A DNA stretch of 64,000 nucleotides from Dysgonamonadaceae bacterium (GTDB lineage Bacteria; Bacteroidota; Bacteroidia; Bacteroidales; Azobacteroidaceae). A program made the position numbers and the translations under genes. Below the pieces are notes generated by a model, which saw only the letters and a list, made by a program, of their open reading frames with translations, ran no database searches and was not told where the DNA came from. The stretch is taken from positions 1 through 64,000 of the forward strand of contig JAIRKO010000011.1 of the NCBI GenBank assembly GCA_031260045.1, given 5' to 3'. How positions within the stretch are numbered: position 1 is the first letter of the stretch; every line of letters starts with the position of its first letter. Shown here piece after piece: positions 28,069-37,403 of the stretch.

Positions 28069-29112
28069 TCAAATGTTTTTGAAATTTCTTCCATTGATTT
28101 TCAAATTTTCCAGTTCGCGTTTCAATTCATTCAGCAATTGTTTTTCCGAAGGCAAATAAAGTTGATATTTGCTCGCCATAACCGTTTTATTATCTTCGGG
28201 AAGCGAATATTTGACCAAAGTATTGTTTTTATCGGCGCAAAGTAAAATACCGATAGTGGGATTTTCCTCCGGCAGTTTTTCTTTTCTGTCGTAATAATTT
28301 ACATACATTTGCAACTGTCCGATGTCTTTATGCGTAATTTTCCTTGTTTTAATCTCAACCAGCACGAAGCAACGCAGTAATCGGTTATAAAAAACCAAAT
28401 CAATGGAAAACTCGTCATCTTCGAGCAACAACCTTTTCTGACGGGCGACAAACGAAAAGCCGTTGCCCAATTCCAGTAAAAATGTCTGTAAATTGGTAAT
28501 CAGCAAATTTTCCAAATCCTTTTCGTAATAAGCCGCCTCCCGTTTCAGACCGAGAAATTCCAATACCATCGGGTCTTTGATGATTTCCGATGGATGCTCC
28601 GGTATCCGTTCCCTGCGGGCAACTTCCAGAACGGCTTTTTTGTCGTTGCTCATCAGCAAACGTTCATACAAACCGGAATTGATTTGCCGTTCCAGTTCCC
28701 TTCCCGTCCAATGGTTGTGCAGGGTTTCGTATTCGTAATATTCGCGCTTGTTGTCATCATCTATTTGAATAAGAAGACGATACTGATACCAGTTGAATTG
28801 CGAACGCACTGCGTTCGCAATTGGATACATCCGATAAAATTGCCGACATTGTTCTAAAATTCTCACAGAAAAACCAGTACCAAACTCAGGTTTTAACCGC
28901 TCCGCCAAATTTTGCAATAAATAACCGCCATATTCCGCCCGCTCTTTCCCCTGCTGTTCTTCCACAAGGATGCGCTCGCCCATTTTCCAGTACATCATTA
29001 CCCGCTGAAAATCAACGCTCCGCACGGCGCTGTTTTTCGCATCTGCAATAATATTCCGAATATCGGAAATAAACTCGTTTCGTAATGCTATTTCCTGTTT
29101 GCTCATAATCAA
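28069..29112 (-). CDS. DUF1016 / YhcG-type PD-(D/E)XK nuclease-domain protein inserted in dcw
   Basis: The 347-residue protein has the DUF1016 N-terminal helical domain (MMYWKMGERILVEEQQGKER, FGTGFSVRILEQCRQFY, WTGRELERQINSGLYERL) and a C-terminal PD-(D/E)XK domain. In the latter FSIDLVFYNRLLRCFVLVEI plus KTRK provides D238, E253 and K255, and GQLQMYVNYYD follows. Such proteins are widespread in Bacteroidales accessory DNA and often sit near restriction or other mobile genes; their substrate is unknown. It lies between mraY and murD in the same direction, a place where the normal dcw order has no gene. The DNA at 28796-28822 is a 13-bp-arm palindrome inside the coding sequence (encoding ANAVRSQ). 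The ATG at 29106 is an alternative start. Confidence 0.85.
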   Translation of the reverse strand: MIMSKQEIALRNEFISDIRNIIADAKNSAVRSVDFQRVMMYWKMGERILVEEQQGKERAEYGGYLLQNLAERLKPEFGTGFSVRILEQCRQFYRMYPIANAVRSQFNWYQYRLLIQIDDDNKREYYEYETLHNHWTGRELERQINSGLYERLLMSNDKKAVLEVARRERIPEHPSEIIKDPMVLEFLGLKREAAYYEKDLENLLITNLQTFLLELGNGFSFVARQKRLLLEDDEFSIDLVFYNRLLRCFVLVEIKTRKITHKDIGQLQMYVNYYDRKEKLPEENPTIGILLCADKNNTLVKYSLPEDNKTVMASKYQLYLPSEKQLLNELKRELENLKINGRNFKNI

Positions 29113-29153
29113 TCATTTGAAATTGTGTCCGTATTGCGTTCACAATTACATAT

Positions 29154-30407
29154 CTACCGTATTTTCAAAGTCGCAATCGCCAAAGCCGCCAAAATAATCC
29201 CAATTAGCCAGAAACGGACTACAATCTTCGATTCGGGAATAGCAACCAACGGTTTCCGTATCAATGCGCACTCTGCGTTGCCTGCTTTCTGGAAATGGTG
29301 GTGCAGGGGCGTCATCTTAAATATGCGTTTCCCCGCGCCGTACCTCTTTTTCGTGTATTTGAAATAGCAGACTTGCATCATCACCGACAGGCTTTCCACC
29401 AGAAAAACAAAGCATAAAATCGGCAGCAGCAGTTCTTTGTGAATCGCTACCGCGAAAACGGCAATGATGCCGCCCAAAGTGAGCGAACCGGTATCCCCCA
29501 TGAAAACCTGCGCCGGAAAAGCATTGTACCACAAAAAACCGATGCAGGCGCCGATAAACGCACAGGCAAAAATCGTCAGTTCCTCACAGCCGGGAATATA
29601 CATGATGTTCAGATAGGCGGCATATTTGGTATGGCTTGATACATAAGCTAATATACCCAACGCAACGCCTATGATTGCCGAATTGCCGGCTGCCAGCCCA
29701 TCCAGCCCGTCGGTGAGGTTGGCGCCGTTGGAGACAGCCGTTACAATAAATATCACGACAATCACAAAAATAATCCATGTTACCGCCGTCCTGTTGTTCG
29801 GCATGAAAGCCGCCAAACTGCGGTAATCGAAATGGTTGTTTTTCATGAAGGGAATGGTGGTCTTTGTCGATTTAACTTCTTTGTTATAAACGATTTCCGT
29901 AACCACGTTGTTCTCGCGGATTTCCGCATTCTCGCGTATCACGGCATTGGGACTTAAATAAATGGTCAAGCCGACAATCAGCCCCAACCCCACTTGTCCC
30001 AGTATTTTAAGTTTACCGCTCAAACCGTCTTTGTTTTTCCTGACTACTTTGATGTAATCGTCTATAAATCCGATTATTCCAAGCCAAACGGTGGTAATCA
30101 GCATCAGGATAATATACACGTTGGTCAGTCGGGCTAACAACAACACCGGAACGAGAATCGCAATGATGATGATGATGCCGCCCATAGTGGGCGTACCCGT
30201 TTTTTTCATTTGCCCTTCCAGCCCCAGATTGCGGATGGTTTCGCCGATTTGCAACAGTTGCAGTTTTTCAATAATTCTTCGCCCGATAATCGTGGAAATC
30301 GCCAGAGAGAGAATCAGCGCCAGCACTGAACGGAACGAAATGTAATGGAAGACTCCCGCGCCGGGGACGTCTAATTTGTCGAGATAATCAAATAAATAGT
30401 ATAGCAT
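29154..30407 (-). CDS. mraY: Phospho-N-acetylmuramoyl-pentapeptide transferase
   Basis: MraY moves phospho-MurNAc-pentapeptide to undecaprenyl phosphate, forming lipid I. The 417-residue integral membrane enzyme has about ten helices, [20 protein letters not shown] near the start, the catalytic Asp pair in [40 protein letters not shown] with the third Asp, and [16 protein letters not shown]. The C-terminal [12 protein letters not shown] carries the conserved triple His. The insert of about 50 residues ([20 protein letters not shown]) before SLAAFMPNN is typical of Bacteroidota MraY. Confidence 0.97.
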   Translation of the reverse strand: MLYYLFDYLDKLDVPGAGVFHYISFRSVLALILSLAISTIIGRRIIEKLQLLQIGETIRNLGLEGQMKKTGTPTMGGIIIIIAILVPVLLLARLTNVYIILMLITTVWLGIIGFIDDYIKVVRKNKDGLSGKLKILGQVGLGLIVGLTIYLSPNAVIRENAEIRENNVVTEIVYNKEVKSTKTTIPFMKNNHFDYRSLAAFMPNNRTAVTWIIFVIVVIFIVTAVSNGANLTDGLDGLAAGNSAIIGVALGILAYVSSHTKYAAYLNIMYIPGCEELTIFACAFIGACIGFLWYNAFPAQVFMGDTGSLTLGGIIAVFAVAIHKELLLPILCFVFLVESLSVMMQVCYFKYTKKRYGAGKRIFKMTPLHHHFQKAGNAECALIRKPLVAIPESKIVVRFWLIGIILAALAIATLKIR

Positions 30408-30515
30408 AATATTTATGTGTGAAAAATTAAATTATATTTAATGAGTAAACAAGTTGACGAGTTAACCCTTTTTTCTCGTTTACTTAATTAATTATATAAA
30501 AAATAATATGAACAT

Positions 30516-31445
30516 TTATAATTGTTTGTAAAATTCCGCATCAAGTTTTATCTTATTGATTTCATTGTATTTATCAAAATATATCGTCTCCGTCAGCCAA
30601 GATATTTGTTTTTTCCTTGTCGGTTTCCGCGGGGCGAAATATGCCTGCTTTTCTTCGTTTGTGTAATTTTGAATAACCATTTGTTCTTTTTGTTTGTAAA
30701 TTCCTTTTGTTATTTTTAAAATAAACTCGAAAACATTATGTCCTCGAAAATATAAGTAGCCGTTTTTACTGTTCAATCCTAATTTATCGCATTGATTTTC
30801 AATAGTTTGCATATCTTTTTCCTTATATTGCTTTTTGAATTTTTTAATTTGTTTCTCAATAAAATTTTCGGATTGCTCAATGTGCGAAGCGTTTAAATTT
30901 GTTGCGCTCCCGTGAGCTAAAACCTCGTTAAGCAGCCCCTTAAACTCCCGTTTGGAAAACGATTTATCGTGTTTAAGCGAATATATATGGTATATAAAAG
31001 GTTTGTACAGCAATTCCGAATACTTTTCCAACAACGTTTTTATACCGCTCAAACCCAAGTCGCGGATATTTTCAAAATAGCAAAAATGGTTTTCCCAAGA
31101 ATAAGTATAGGTCTGAAATACAAAATGTTCGATATCTATTTCCTTTTCCTGCAACAGCCAACGATAATCGCTGTCAATGCAAATAAAAAATTCTTTGGAT
31201 AAACATCCGAGTTTCAGGTATTTCAGGCAGGTTTCACAACCTGTGGCGTCCGTTCCTTTGGGCGTTTGGGTGTAGGTTATATAGTCAAAAGAATATTGAG
31301 GGAGAAAATGCTGAAACACCTTATCCCAGAAGAGAATGTCATCTTGCGCCTCCAAATGCGCGGCGGCGGAATATCCCTTCAATTTGGCTCCATTCCCGTA
31401 ATCCAAAGCCAGTTGTTTATAATATTCTTTATCTTCCTCGCTCAT
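30516..31445 (-). CDS. DUF4435 (Toprim-like) protein, AriB-like effector of a PARIS-like pair
   Basis: The 309-residue protein has the DUF4435 pattern: AAHLEAQDDILFWDKVFQ with E32, GTDATGCETCLKYLKLG, FFICIDSDYRWLL with D91 and D93, and FVFQTYTYSWENHFCYFENI. The E...DxD arrangement is that of a Toprim nuclease-type site. In PARIS anti-phage systems a DUF4435 protein (AriB, about this length) is held by an AAA ATPase (AriA) and released as a toxic nuclease when phage anti-restriction proteins are sensed. The ATPase gene here overlaps this start by 4 bases (ATGA). The rest of the protein is Lys-rich and AT-rich in DNA compared with its dcw neighbours. Function is inferred from family and pairing only. 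Confidence 0.8.
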   Translation of the reverse strand: MSEEDKEYYKQLALDYGNGAKLKGYSAAAHLEAQDDILFWDKVFQHFLPQYSFDYITYTQTPKGTDATGCETCLKYLKLGCLSKEFFICIDSDYRWLLQEKEIDIEHFVFQTYTYSWENHFCYFENIRDLGLSGIKTLLEKYSELLYKPFIYHIYSLKHDKSFSKREFKGLLNEVLAHGSATNLNASHIEQSENFIEKQIKKFKKQYKEKDMQTIENQCDKLGLNSKNGYLYFRGHNVFEFILKITKGIYKQKEQMVIQNYTNEEKQAYFAPRKPTRKKQISWLTETIYFDKYNEINKIKLDAEFYKQL

Positions 31446-32236
31446 GAGCCTTGAATTAAATCTTTGACAAAAAACAGTTTATCGCCCCAACCTTTCCCAA
31501 AAATGGACGGCGAATGAGTCGCTATAATCAGTTGGCAATTGGGATTCAGTTGCCTAATCACATCAATCAGTCGTTGTTGCCAGCCGATATGCAGGGAAAT
31601 TTCGGGTTCATCCATCAGTAAAATATACGATTTTTCATCCATCAAAAAAACGGTGAAAAGAATCAGTAACATTTGTTTTTCACCGGACGACAACCGATCT
31701 AACGAAATAATCAAATCATCCTTGTGAAAAATAATATCGTTGCTATTTCTGTCTATATCAATTATTTTACCGGTTTCCTTTAAGAAATCATTTACCAAAT
31801 CAAAAAAAGCGCGAATCCTTGCATTGACTTTTTCGGCAATTTCCGGATAATTTGTAGCCTTGAAACGATAATTTGAAAACGACAGTTGTTTTTCTTTCCC
31901 AACCGTATAGATAACTTTCTGTAATTCCTTGTCCAACGGCGATTCGCTTTGTCCGATTTTCGCCTTGTCCGCCAACGGGACGTCGAAAGTGGAAACAAAC
32001 TCGTAATCAAAATTAAACTGATTGCTGTTTTCCGATTCGATATCTATTTCAATTCCCTGTTCTTGCAGATAAGCGGTTTTCTTTGACAGACATGCGTTTA
32101 TTATCCTCAATATGGTGCTTTTACCCGTTCCGTTAATGCCAACAAGAATATTGACGTCGGGGTTCAAATCCCATTTCAAATCATATTGATGAAATAAACC
32201 TTTGATTTCTATTCTTTTAATTAAGTACATGTTCAT
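31442..32236 (-). CDS. AAA/ABC-type ATPase, AriA-like partner of the DUF4435 protein
   Basis: The 264-residue protein has Walker A LVGINGTGKST (31-41), the ABC signature RLSSGEKQ (181-188), Walker B YILLMDEPE (204-212) with catalytic Glu, and an H-loop IIATHSPSIFGKG (H241). This is the compact AAA_21/OLD-like layout used by defence and DNA-repair ATPases. It would act as the sensor or cage for the DUF4435 product encoded next. It is shorter than the AriA proteins I recall from enterobacterial PARIS, so it may belong to the other (AAA_21-type) subtype or to a related system. It starts 47 bases after murE ends. The ATG at 32230 is an alternative start. Confidence 0.85.
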   Translation of the reverse strand: MNMYLIKRIEIKGLFHQYDLKWDLNPDVNILVGINGTGKSTILRIINACLSKKTAYLQEQGIEIDIESENSNQFNFDYEFVSTFDVPLADKAKIGQSESPLDKELQKVIYTVGKEKQLSFSNYRFKATNYPEIAEKVNARIRAFFDLVNDFLKETGKIIDIDRNSNDIIFHKDDLIISLDRLSSGEKQMLLILFTVFLMDEKSYILLMDEPEISLHIGWQQRLIDVIRQLNPNCQLIIATHSPSIFGKGWGDKLFFVKDLIQGS

Positions 32237-32283
32237 AATTAGTTCGTATTATTTTTTATCCCCATAGGATATGGACGACCATT

Positions 32284-33687
32284 CTAAGATTTAAAAATTT
32301 CCCGCACCACCTCGCTATCGTCAAAATGATGCTTCACGCCCTTTATTTCCTGATAATCCTCATGCCCTTTCCCCGCAATCAACACCACATCGCCGGTTTC
32401 CGCCAACATGCAGGCGGTGCGGATGGCTTCTTTGCGGTCGCTGATTTTTATCGTTTTTTTAATATCGTTTTCTGTCAAGCCGGCAAACATATCGTCGATA
32501 ATGCTGTCGGGTTCTTCAAATCGCGGATTGTCAGAGGTGAGAATTACGCGGTCGCTCAATTTTGCCGCTTCCTGCGCCATGATCGGACGTTTGCCCTTGT
32601 CGCGGTTGCCGCCCGCCCCGACTACCGTGATGATATTCCCGCTCCGTTTCAGCACTTCGTGAATGGTGTTCAGGACATTGACCAGCGCGTCGGGCGTGTG
32701 CGCATAATCGACAATTGCCGTGTAGCCTTTGGGCGAGCGGAAAGTTTGGAAGCGCCCCGCAACCGGATGCAACGTACTGAGCGCAACCGACACATCATCA
32801 GGATTCAGCCCCAGCAACACAGCCGCCCCATAAACCGCCAACAGGTTGTAAACATTAAACTTACCGGCAAATTGCGTAACGATTTCCTGGTTATTAACGC
32901 TCATCAGCGTACTTTCCAAATGGGATTCTATGATTTTTCCCTTGAAATCGGCGGTCGAAAGCGTCGAATAAGTTTGTTTGCGAGCTTTCGTATTTTGCAG
33001 CATAAACAAGCCATTTTTATCATCCTTGTTGGTCAAGGCAAAAGCGTCGTCGGGCAGGCTGTCGAAAAACGCTTTTTTTACGTCGCGATAATTTTCAAAT
33101 GTCGAATGATAATCCAAATGGTCGCGGGTTAAATTGGTGAAAATCCCGCCTTTAAACTGCAAACCGGCAATTCTTTTCTGCGCAACGGCATGGGAACTGA
33201 CCTCCATAAAAACGTACTCGCAACCGGCATCGACCATTTGCGCCAGTAAATCGTTCAGTTCGACGGCATCGGGCGTTGTGTGCGTTGCCGGAACCGGTCG
33301 GTCATCAATGTAGTTGCAAACGGTCGACAGCAAGCCGGTTTTGTAGCCCGCTTTCCGAAACATCGTGTAGAGGAGGAAAGCAATCGTCGTTTTTCCGTTT
33401 GTACCGGTTACGCCGACCAATTGAAGTTTTGTCGAAGGTTTGTCGTTATAAATGGAGGCGATGTCGCCCAAAGCTTCGGCGCTGTCGACCACCTGAAAAT
33501 AGCGGACGTCAGGGTTTTGTTCCTTTGGCATCACCTCGCAAACGACTACTTTTGCGCCGTTTTCGATGGCTTGTTTGATATAATCGTGTCCGTCGACTTG
33601 CGTCCCTTTGACTGCGACAAACAAATATCCCGGCTGAATTTTGCGGGAATCGGACTGAACACCGGATATTTTTACTTCTATTTCCAT
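32284..33687 (-). CDS. murE: UDP-MurNAc-tripeptide synthetase (meso-DAP type)
   Basis: MurE adds the third stem residue. The 467-residue product has [16 protein letters not shown], the ATP loop [20 protein letters not shown], the [19 protein letters not shown] segment, [35 protein letters not shown] and [14 protein letters not shown]. The specificity motif is DNPR (in [12 protein letters not shown]), which marks meso-diaminopimelate rather than lysine. Downstream on the same strand lies the ATPase/DUF4435 pair rather than mraY. A hairpin repeat separates murE from ftsI. Confidence 0.97.
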   Translation of the reverse strand: MEIEVKISGVQSDSRKIQPGYLFVAVKGTQVDGHDYIKQAIENGAKVVVCEVMPKEQNPDVRYFQVVDSAEALGDIASIYNDKPSTKLQLVGVTGTNGKTTIAFLLYTMFRKAGYKTGLLSTVCNYIDDRPVPATHTTPDAVELNDLLAQMVDAGCEYVFMEVSSHAVAQKRIAGLQFKGGIFTNLTRDHLDYHSTFENYRDVKKAFFDSLPDDAFALTNKDDKNGLFMLQNTKARKQTYSTLSTADFKGKIIESHLESTLMSVNNQEIVTQFAGKFNVYNLLAVYGAAVLLGLNPDDVSVALSTLHPVAGRFQTFRSPKGYTAIVDYAHTPDALVNVLNTIHEVLKRSGNIITVVGAGGNRDKGKRPIMAQEAAKLSDRVILTSDNPRFEEPDSIIDDMFAGLTENDIKKTIKISDRKEAIRTACMLAETGDVVLIAGKGHEDYQEIKGVKHHFDDSEVVREIFKS

Positions 33688-33720
33688 ACTTCTGTTATTT
33701 ATGATTTGATATTAATTGTT

Positions 33721-33794
33721 GTCTGGACTATGATTTATGTGATTTTTTGTAATCACGATAATCAAATAAATCATATTAAAATCGCAGTTCAGAC
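33721..33794. repeat. Long hairpin repeat in the ftsI-murE gap
   Basis: Nested inverted repeats pair GTCTGGAC (33721-33728) with GTTCAGAC (33787-33794), ATGATTTAT (33730-33738) with ATAAATCAT (33766-33774), and GTGATT (33739-33744) with AATCAC (33751-33756). The outer ends and the TGATTT-type units resemble dispersed intergenic hairpins known from several bacterial phyla. It occupies most of the 110-base gap within the dcw transcript. Confidence 0.7.
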
Positions 33795-33797
33795 CAT

Positions 33798-35939
33798 TTA
33801 TTTCAACTGCAAAACCACCGTTTTCCCTTTCCTCGCTCTCCCGCCCGGTGGAATAGACTGCGCAACCACCGTTCCCTGCCCCTTCAAATCGACGCGCAAT
33901 CCAACGTTTTCCATCGCATAAACCGCGTCCTTAGCGCCCATTCCCACTACATTCGGCGTTCGGTTGTCCTTTATTTCCCGGCTGTCGAACAATATCCGGT
34001 CATCCGCCGTGCGGACGCTCATCCATTCGCTTTCCAGCTTGTCGACGTATTTTACATCCAATTTATCCATGACATATTTCGTATGTTCGGACAAACCGCT
34101 TTTCACACACGGCATTTTGGGCATGGCGGAACGCTTGCTCGCAGCCAGCAACAGGCTACCGGAAACGCGCTGCACAAAAACATCTTCGGCAATCCGCTTA
34201 AAAACCTTTCCGCAGATGTCTCCGCCCGAAGGATTGTCGCTGCTGGGTTTCCGAACAACAACGATGCAGGAATACTGCGGATCGTCGGAAGGAAAATAAC
34301 CGCAAAAAGATACCTGATGGCTCAATCCGCCCTCCTTGTAACCGGCTGCGCCCTGCGAGAGCTGCACCGTTCCGGTTTTCCCCGAAATTCTGACTAATTC
34401 GGAACGCGCGGGTCGCCCCGTTCCCTGCGGATGATTGACCGTATTGTCCAGCATTTCACGGATGTGCCGCAAAGTTACGTCGGAACAAATATGCTTTTTG
34501 AGTACCACCCTGTCCCGTTTTTCCTTCATGCGACCGTTTTCCCGAATTTCTTTTACAAAAATAGGTTTCACCATCATTCCGTTGTTGGCGATGGCATTGA
34601 AAAAGGTCAGTGTATAAATCGGCGGGATTTGTGTTTCGTATCCGAAAGACATCCAAGGCAAAGTGGTTCGATACCAAGTATTTGGCGAAATTTTCGGATG
34701 CCTGACCCGCGCAATTCCATATCCCGGAATGTCTAATTTCAAATCTCGGTTAAAACCCAGCCGGTAAAGCCCGTCCACATATTTGCCGGGATTGTTTTCA
34801 TAAGCTTTCAGGATAATTTTTGCAACGCCGATACTTGATGAAAACCAAATGGATTGGGCGGCAGTTATCATTCCGAAGCCGCCGCGTCCGGCATTGTGTT
34901 CGCGCAAAACCGCGCCGGCATATTCAAAAATGCCGTTACCCGTATCCACGAGATCGTTTGGAGCCACAAGCCCGTCGTCCAAAGCCACCATCATGGAAGC
35001 CACCTTGAAAGTCGAACCCGGCTCGCTCATGTCGGCAACAGCATAGTTTGTCGTTTCGCCCCACCCGTTTCCGCGACGTCCCAGATTGGTAATCGCCTTT
35101 ATCTCGCCGGTTTTCACATCCATAAGCGCAGCAGTACCCGATTCTGCGTCCTGTTCTTTCAGCTTTTCCAGCAAAGCCCGTTCGGTAATATCCTGCATGT
35201 TAACGTCAATGGTTGAAATAATATCACAGCCCGGCACGGGATTTTTTTCCGTTACCTGAATATAGCGCCCCTGCACGCGCTGGCGGGTGCCTACGCCCTG
35301 TTTGCCCCTCAACAGGGAATCGAAACCCATTTCCAGACCGCTTCTTCCGCCTTTGTCCGCTTCGCCGTAAATATCGCCGATTGTCCGTGAAGCCAAACTG
35401 CCGTAAGGTTTTATCCGTTTCACGAAACTTCGCTCATACAGTCCCGATTTGTTTTTTCCCTGCCTGAAAAACGGCATTTTCCGAATGGCTTTCAACTGCA
35501 AATAGTTTACCTCGCTTATATTTAAAGGATATTCCCTGTTTCTGGGCGAACGCTGTTTCCAGCCTTTCATAATATCCGCTTTGTAAGCCGCCGCCGGTTT
35601 TTCGGGAAACATTCGATGCAATTCCCTCGACAGCGGGTTGATGTATTTCCGCAAAGTATCCTCGCTGACGCCTTCCGCCCAAAAATCCAAGTAAAGCCGG
35701 TAGCGGGATTCCGAAGTAGCCATCAACTCGTAATTGTCCGAATAAATGTTGCCGCGTGCAGCCGGAATGGGAATCCCCGTTTGAATTTTTTTGTCGCCGA
35801 GTTCCCGCCAAAAATCCCCTTCCACAAACGAAATCACGACCGCCCGCGCGATAATCGCGACGACCATTGCACCGAAAATCAGGGTTACAATAAAATATTC
35901 CCTTTGGATTTTTCTGTTTATGTCGGAATTTTTTGTCAT
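33798..35939 (-). CDS. ftsI: Septal penicillin-binding protein FtsI with C-terminal PASTA domain
   Basis: FtsI cross-links septal peptidoglycan. The 713-residue class B PBP has an N-terminal membrane helix (about 15-38), the dimerisation domain start PAARGNIYSDNYELMA, SxxK at S309-K312 (EPGSTFKVASM), and KTGT in ISGKTGTVQLSQG. One PASTA domain ends the chain (NVVGMGAKDAVYAMENVGL). The second motif, normally SxN, reads S367-S368-S369 (WFSSSIGVAKI), that is Ser (AGT) where Asn (AAT) is expected. This could be a true variant or a single-base error. It follows ftsL with no gap. Confidence 0.96.
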   Translation of the reverse strand: MTKNSDINRKIQREYFIVTLIFGAMVVAIIARAVVISFVEGDFWRELGDKKIQTGIPIPAARGNIYSDNYELMATSESRYRLYLDFWAEGVSEDTLRKYINPLSRELHRMFPEKPAAAYKADIMKGWKQRSPRNREYPLNISEVNYLQLKAIRKMPFFRQGKNKSGLYERSFVKRIKPYGSLASRTIGDIYGEADKGGRSGLEMGFDSLLRGKQGVGTRQRVQGRYIQVTEKNPVPGCDIISTIDVNMQDITERALLEKLKEQDAESGTAALMDVKTGEIKAITNLGRRGNGWGETTNYAVADMSEPGSTFKVASMMVALDDGLVAPNDLVDTGNGIFEYAGAVLREHNAGRGGFGMITAAQSIWFSSSIGVAKIILKAYENNPGKYVDGLYRLGFNRDLKLDIPGYGIARVRHPKISPNTWYRTTLPWMSFGYETQIPPIYTLTFFNAIANNGMMVKPIFVKEIRENGRMKEKRDRVVLKKHICSDVTLRHIREMLDNTVNHPQGTGRPARSELVRISGKTGTVQLSQGAAGYKEGGLSHQVSFCGYFPSDDPQYSCIVVVRKPSSDNPSGGDICGKVFKRIAEDVFVQRVSGSLLLAASKRSAMPKMPCVKSGLSEHTKYVMDKLDVKYVDKLESEWMSVRTADDRILFDSREIKDNRTPNVVGMGAKDAVYAMENVGLRVDLKGQGTVVAQSIPPGGRARKGKTVVLQLK

Positions 35940-36296
35940 TTAATCCCCGTATCTATGAATTTCGTATACCGACGCTTTCGACGGTCTCAGTTCGATGCCT
36001 TTGTTTATCAGCATCTCTTCGATGTGCGACCGGCGGCAACTGCTTGTAAGTTCGGTCGATATAATCAAACTTTCATATTTAACGTCCTGTAATATTGTTG
36101 TTAAATTTTCTATTTCCGTCAATTTTTTCATGCAGTAATACCTGTTGCTGATGAAAATAATAATCAGGAAAACAATCAAAACCAGCAGTTTAAACTGCCG
36201 TATCACGAAATCTTCGGTCAGGAGTCCGCCGCCGAAGATATGCGAAAGCGTTTTTTTCTTTTTTTTCTTGGTTTGTTTTGATACAAGCATTTTCAA
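35940..36296 (-). CDS. ftsL: FtsL-like cell division protein
   Basis: The 118-residue protein has a Lys-rich cytoplasmic start (KQTKKKKKKTLSHIFGG), one membrane helix (FKLLVLIVFLIIIFISNRYY) and a short periplasmic coiled-coil-like stretch (KKLTEIENLTTILQDVKYES), ending in RRSHIEEMLINKGIELRPSK. This is the layout of the Bacteroidota FtsL-like proteins, which bridge FtsQ and FtsI-FtsW. Sequence conservation is low; the position between rsmH and ftsI supports the call. Confidence 0.85.
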   Translation of the reverse strand: MKMLVSKQTKKKKKKTLSHIFGGGLLTEDFVIRQFKLLVLIVFLIIIFISNRYYCMKKLTEIENLTTILQDVKYESLIISTELTSSCRRSHIEEMLINKGIELRPSKASVYEIHRYGD

Positions 36297-36300
36297 AAAT

Positions 36301-37194
36301 TTATAGTTTCTCTGCGATTCTTAATTTTGCGCTTCGCGAACGGGGATTTTTTTCCGTTTCCTCTCTGCAGGGAACGATTACCTTGTTGTTAATCAGCCGA
36401 AAAGGAGCAAGCACATTTCCGTAAAAATCCTTTTGAACGACGCCCTCAAAATTGCCGGTCTTGAAAAAATTCTTTACCGGACGGTCTTCCAACGAATGGT
36501 AGGAAATCACCGCCAAACGCCCGCCCGACTTCAACAAACCGGTAGCCTGCAACAACATTTCTTTCAAAGCCTCCAGTTCGTCGTTGACCTCAATGCGCAA
36601 TGCCTGAAAAGCCTGCGCCATTTGTTTTTTCTCTTTTTCACGGCTGAAAAAGGGTTTCAAAATATTTTGAAAGTCGCTGACCGTCCGTATTTCCCTTGCG
36701 CGGATAATTGCTCCGGCAATTGCACGGGAGTTTTTCAGTTCGCCGTAACGGTAAAAAATGTCAGCCAAAGTTTTTTCCGGATAAGTATTCAGCACATCCG
36801 CCGCCGTTTTGGCGGACTGCCGGTTCATCCGCATATCCAAGTTGCCGTCGAAACGGAAAGAAAATCCCCGCGTTTCGTCGTCAAAATGCCGCCACGAAAC
36901 GCCCAAATCAGCCAGTAAGCCGTCGATTTTTTCCACCCCGTTCCAGTCCATAAAATTGGACAGATAGCGGAAATTGCTTCCGATGAAAGTAAACGACTTG
37001 TCGGTCGGCGCGTTTTTTTCGGCTTCGTCGTCTTGGTCAAAACCGTATAAACTGCCTGTTCCGTTCAACCGTTTGAGGATTTCCCGCGAATGTCCGCCGC
37101 CGCCGAAAGTTACATCCACAAAAATGCCGCCGGGACGGATATTCAGTCCATCGACCGCCTCGTTCAGCAGCACGGGAATGTGGTATGTTTCCAT
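36301..37194 (-). CDS. rsmH: 16S rRNA (cytosine1402-N4)-methyltransferase
   Basis: RsmH (MraW) methylates N4 of C1402 in the ribosomal P site. The 297-residue protein has YHIPVLLNEAVDGLNIRPGG, the SAM motif FVDVTFGGGGHSREILKRL, DGLLADLGVSWRHFDDETRG, QAFQALRIEVNDELEALKEM and VISYHSLEDRPVKNFF. It is the first gene of the dcw cluster here. In most relatives mraZ lies directly upstream, but it is absent and the next gene upstream runs the other way. A near-consensus TACTTTTA lies upstream on the minus strand, too weak to list as a promoter. Confidence 0.96.
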   Translation of the reverse strand: METYHIPVLLNEAVDGLNIRPGGIFVDVTFGGGGHSREILKRLNGTGSLYGFDQDDEAEKNAPTDKSFTFIGSNFRYLSNFMDWNGVEKIDGLLADLGVSWRHFDDETRGFSFRFDGNLDMRMNRQSAKTAADVLNTYPEKTLADIFYRYGELKNSRAIAGAIIRAREIRTVSDFQNILKPFFSREKEKKQMAQAFQALRIEVNDELEALKEMLLQATGLLKSGGRLAVISYHSLEDRPVKNFFKTGNFEGVVQKDFYGNVLAPFRLINNKVIVPCREETEKNPRSRSAKLRIAEKL

Positions 37195-37403
37195 ATTTTA
37201 TTATTCAGTTCGCAATGACGCAGGAAAGCGAAAATTGATTTTTGATTTCAGCGCGTAAAAGTACAAAATTCTCCTTTTTTCCCCACTATTTTCTATTATT
37301 TCTTTCATGTTATTTATTCTGTGCGGATTAAAATATGGGCGGTTGTTCGCAGATTTTTACAAAAAAACACACAAAGAAAAATATGAAAATGCAAACGGTT
37401 ATT

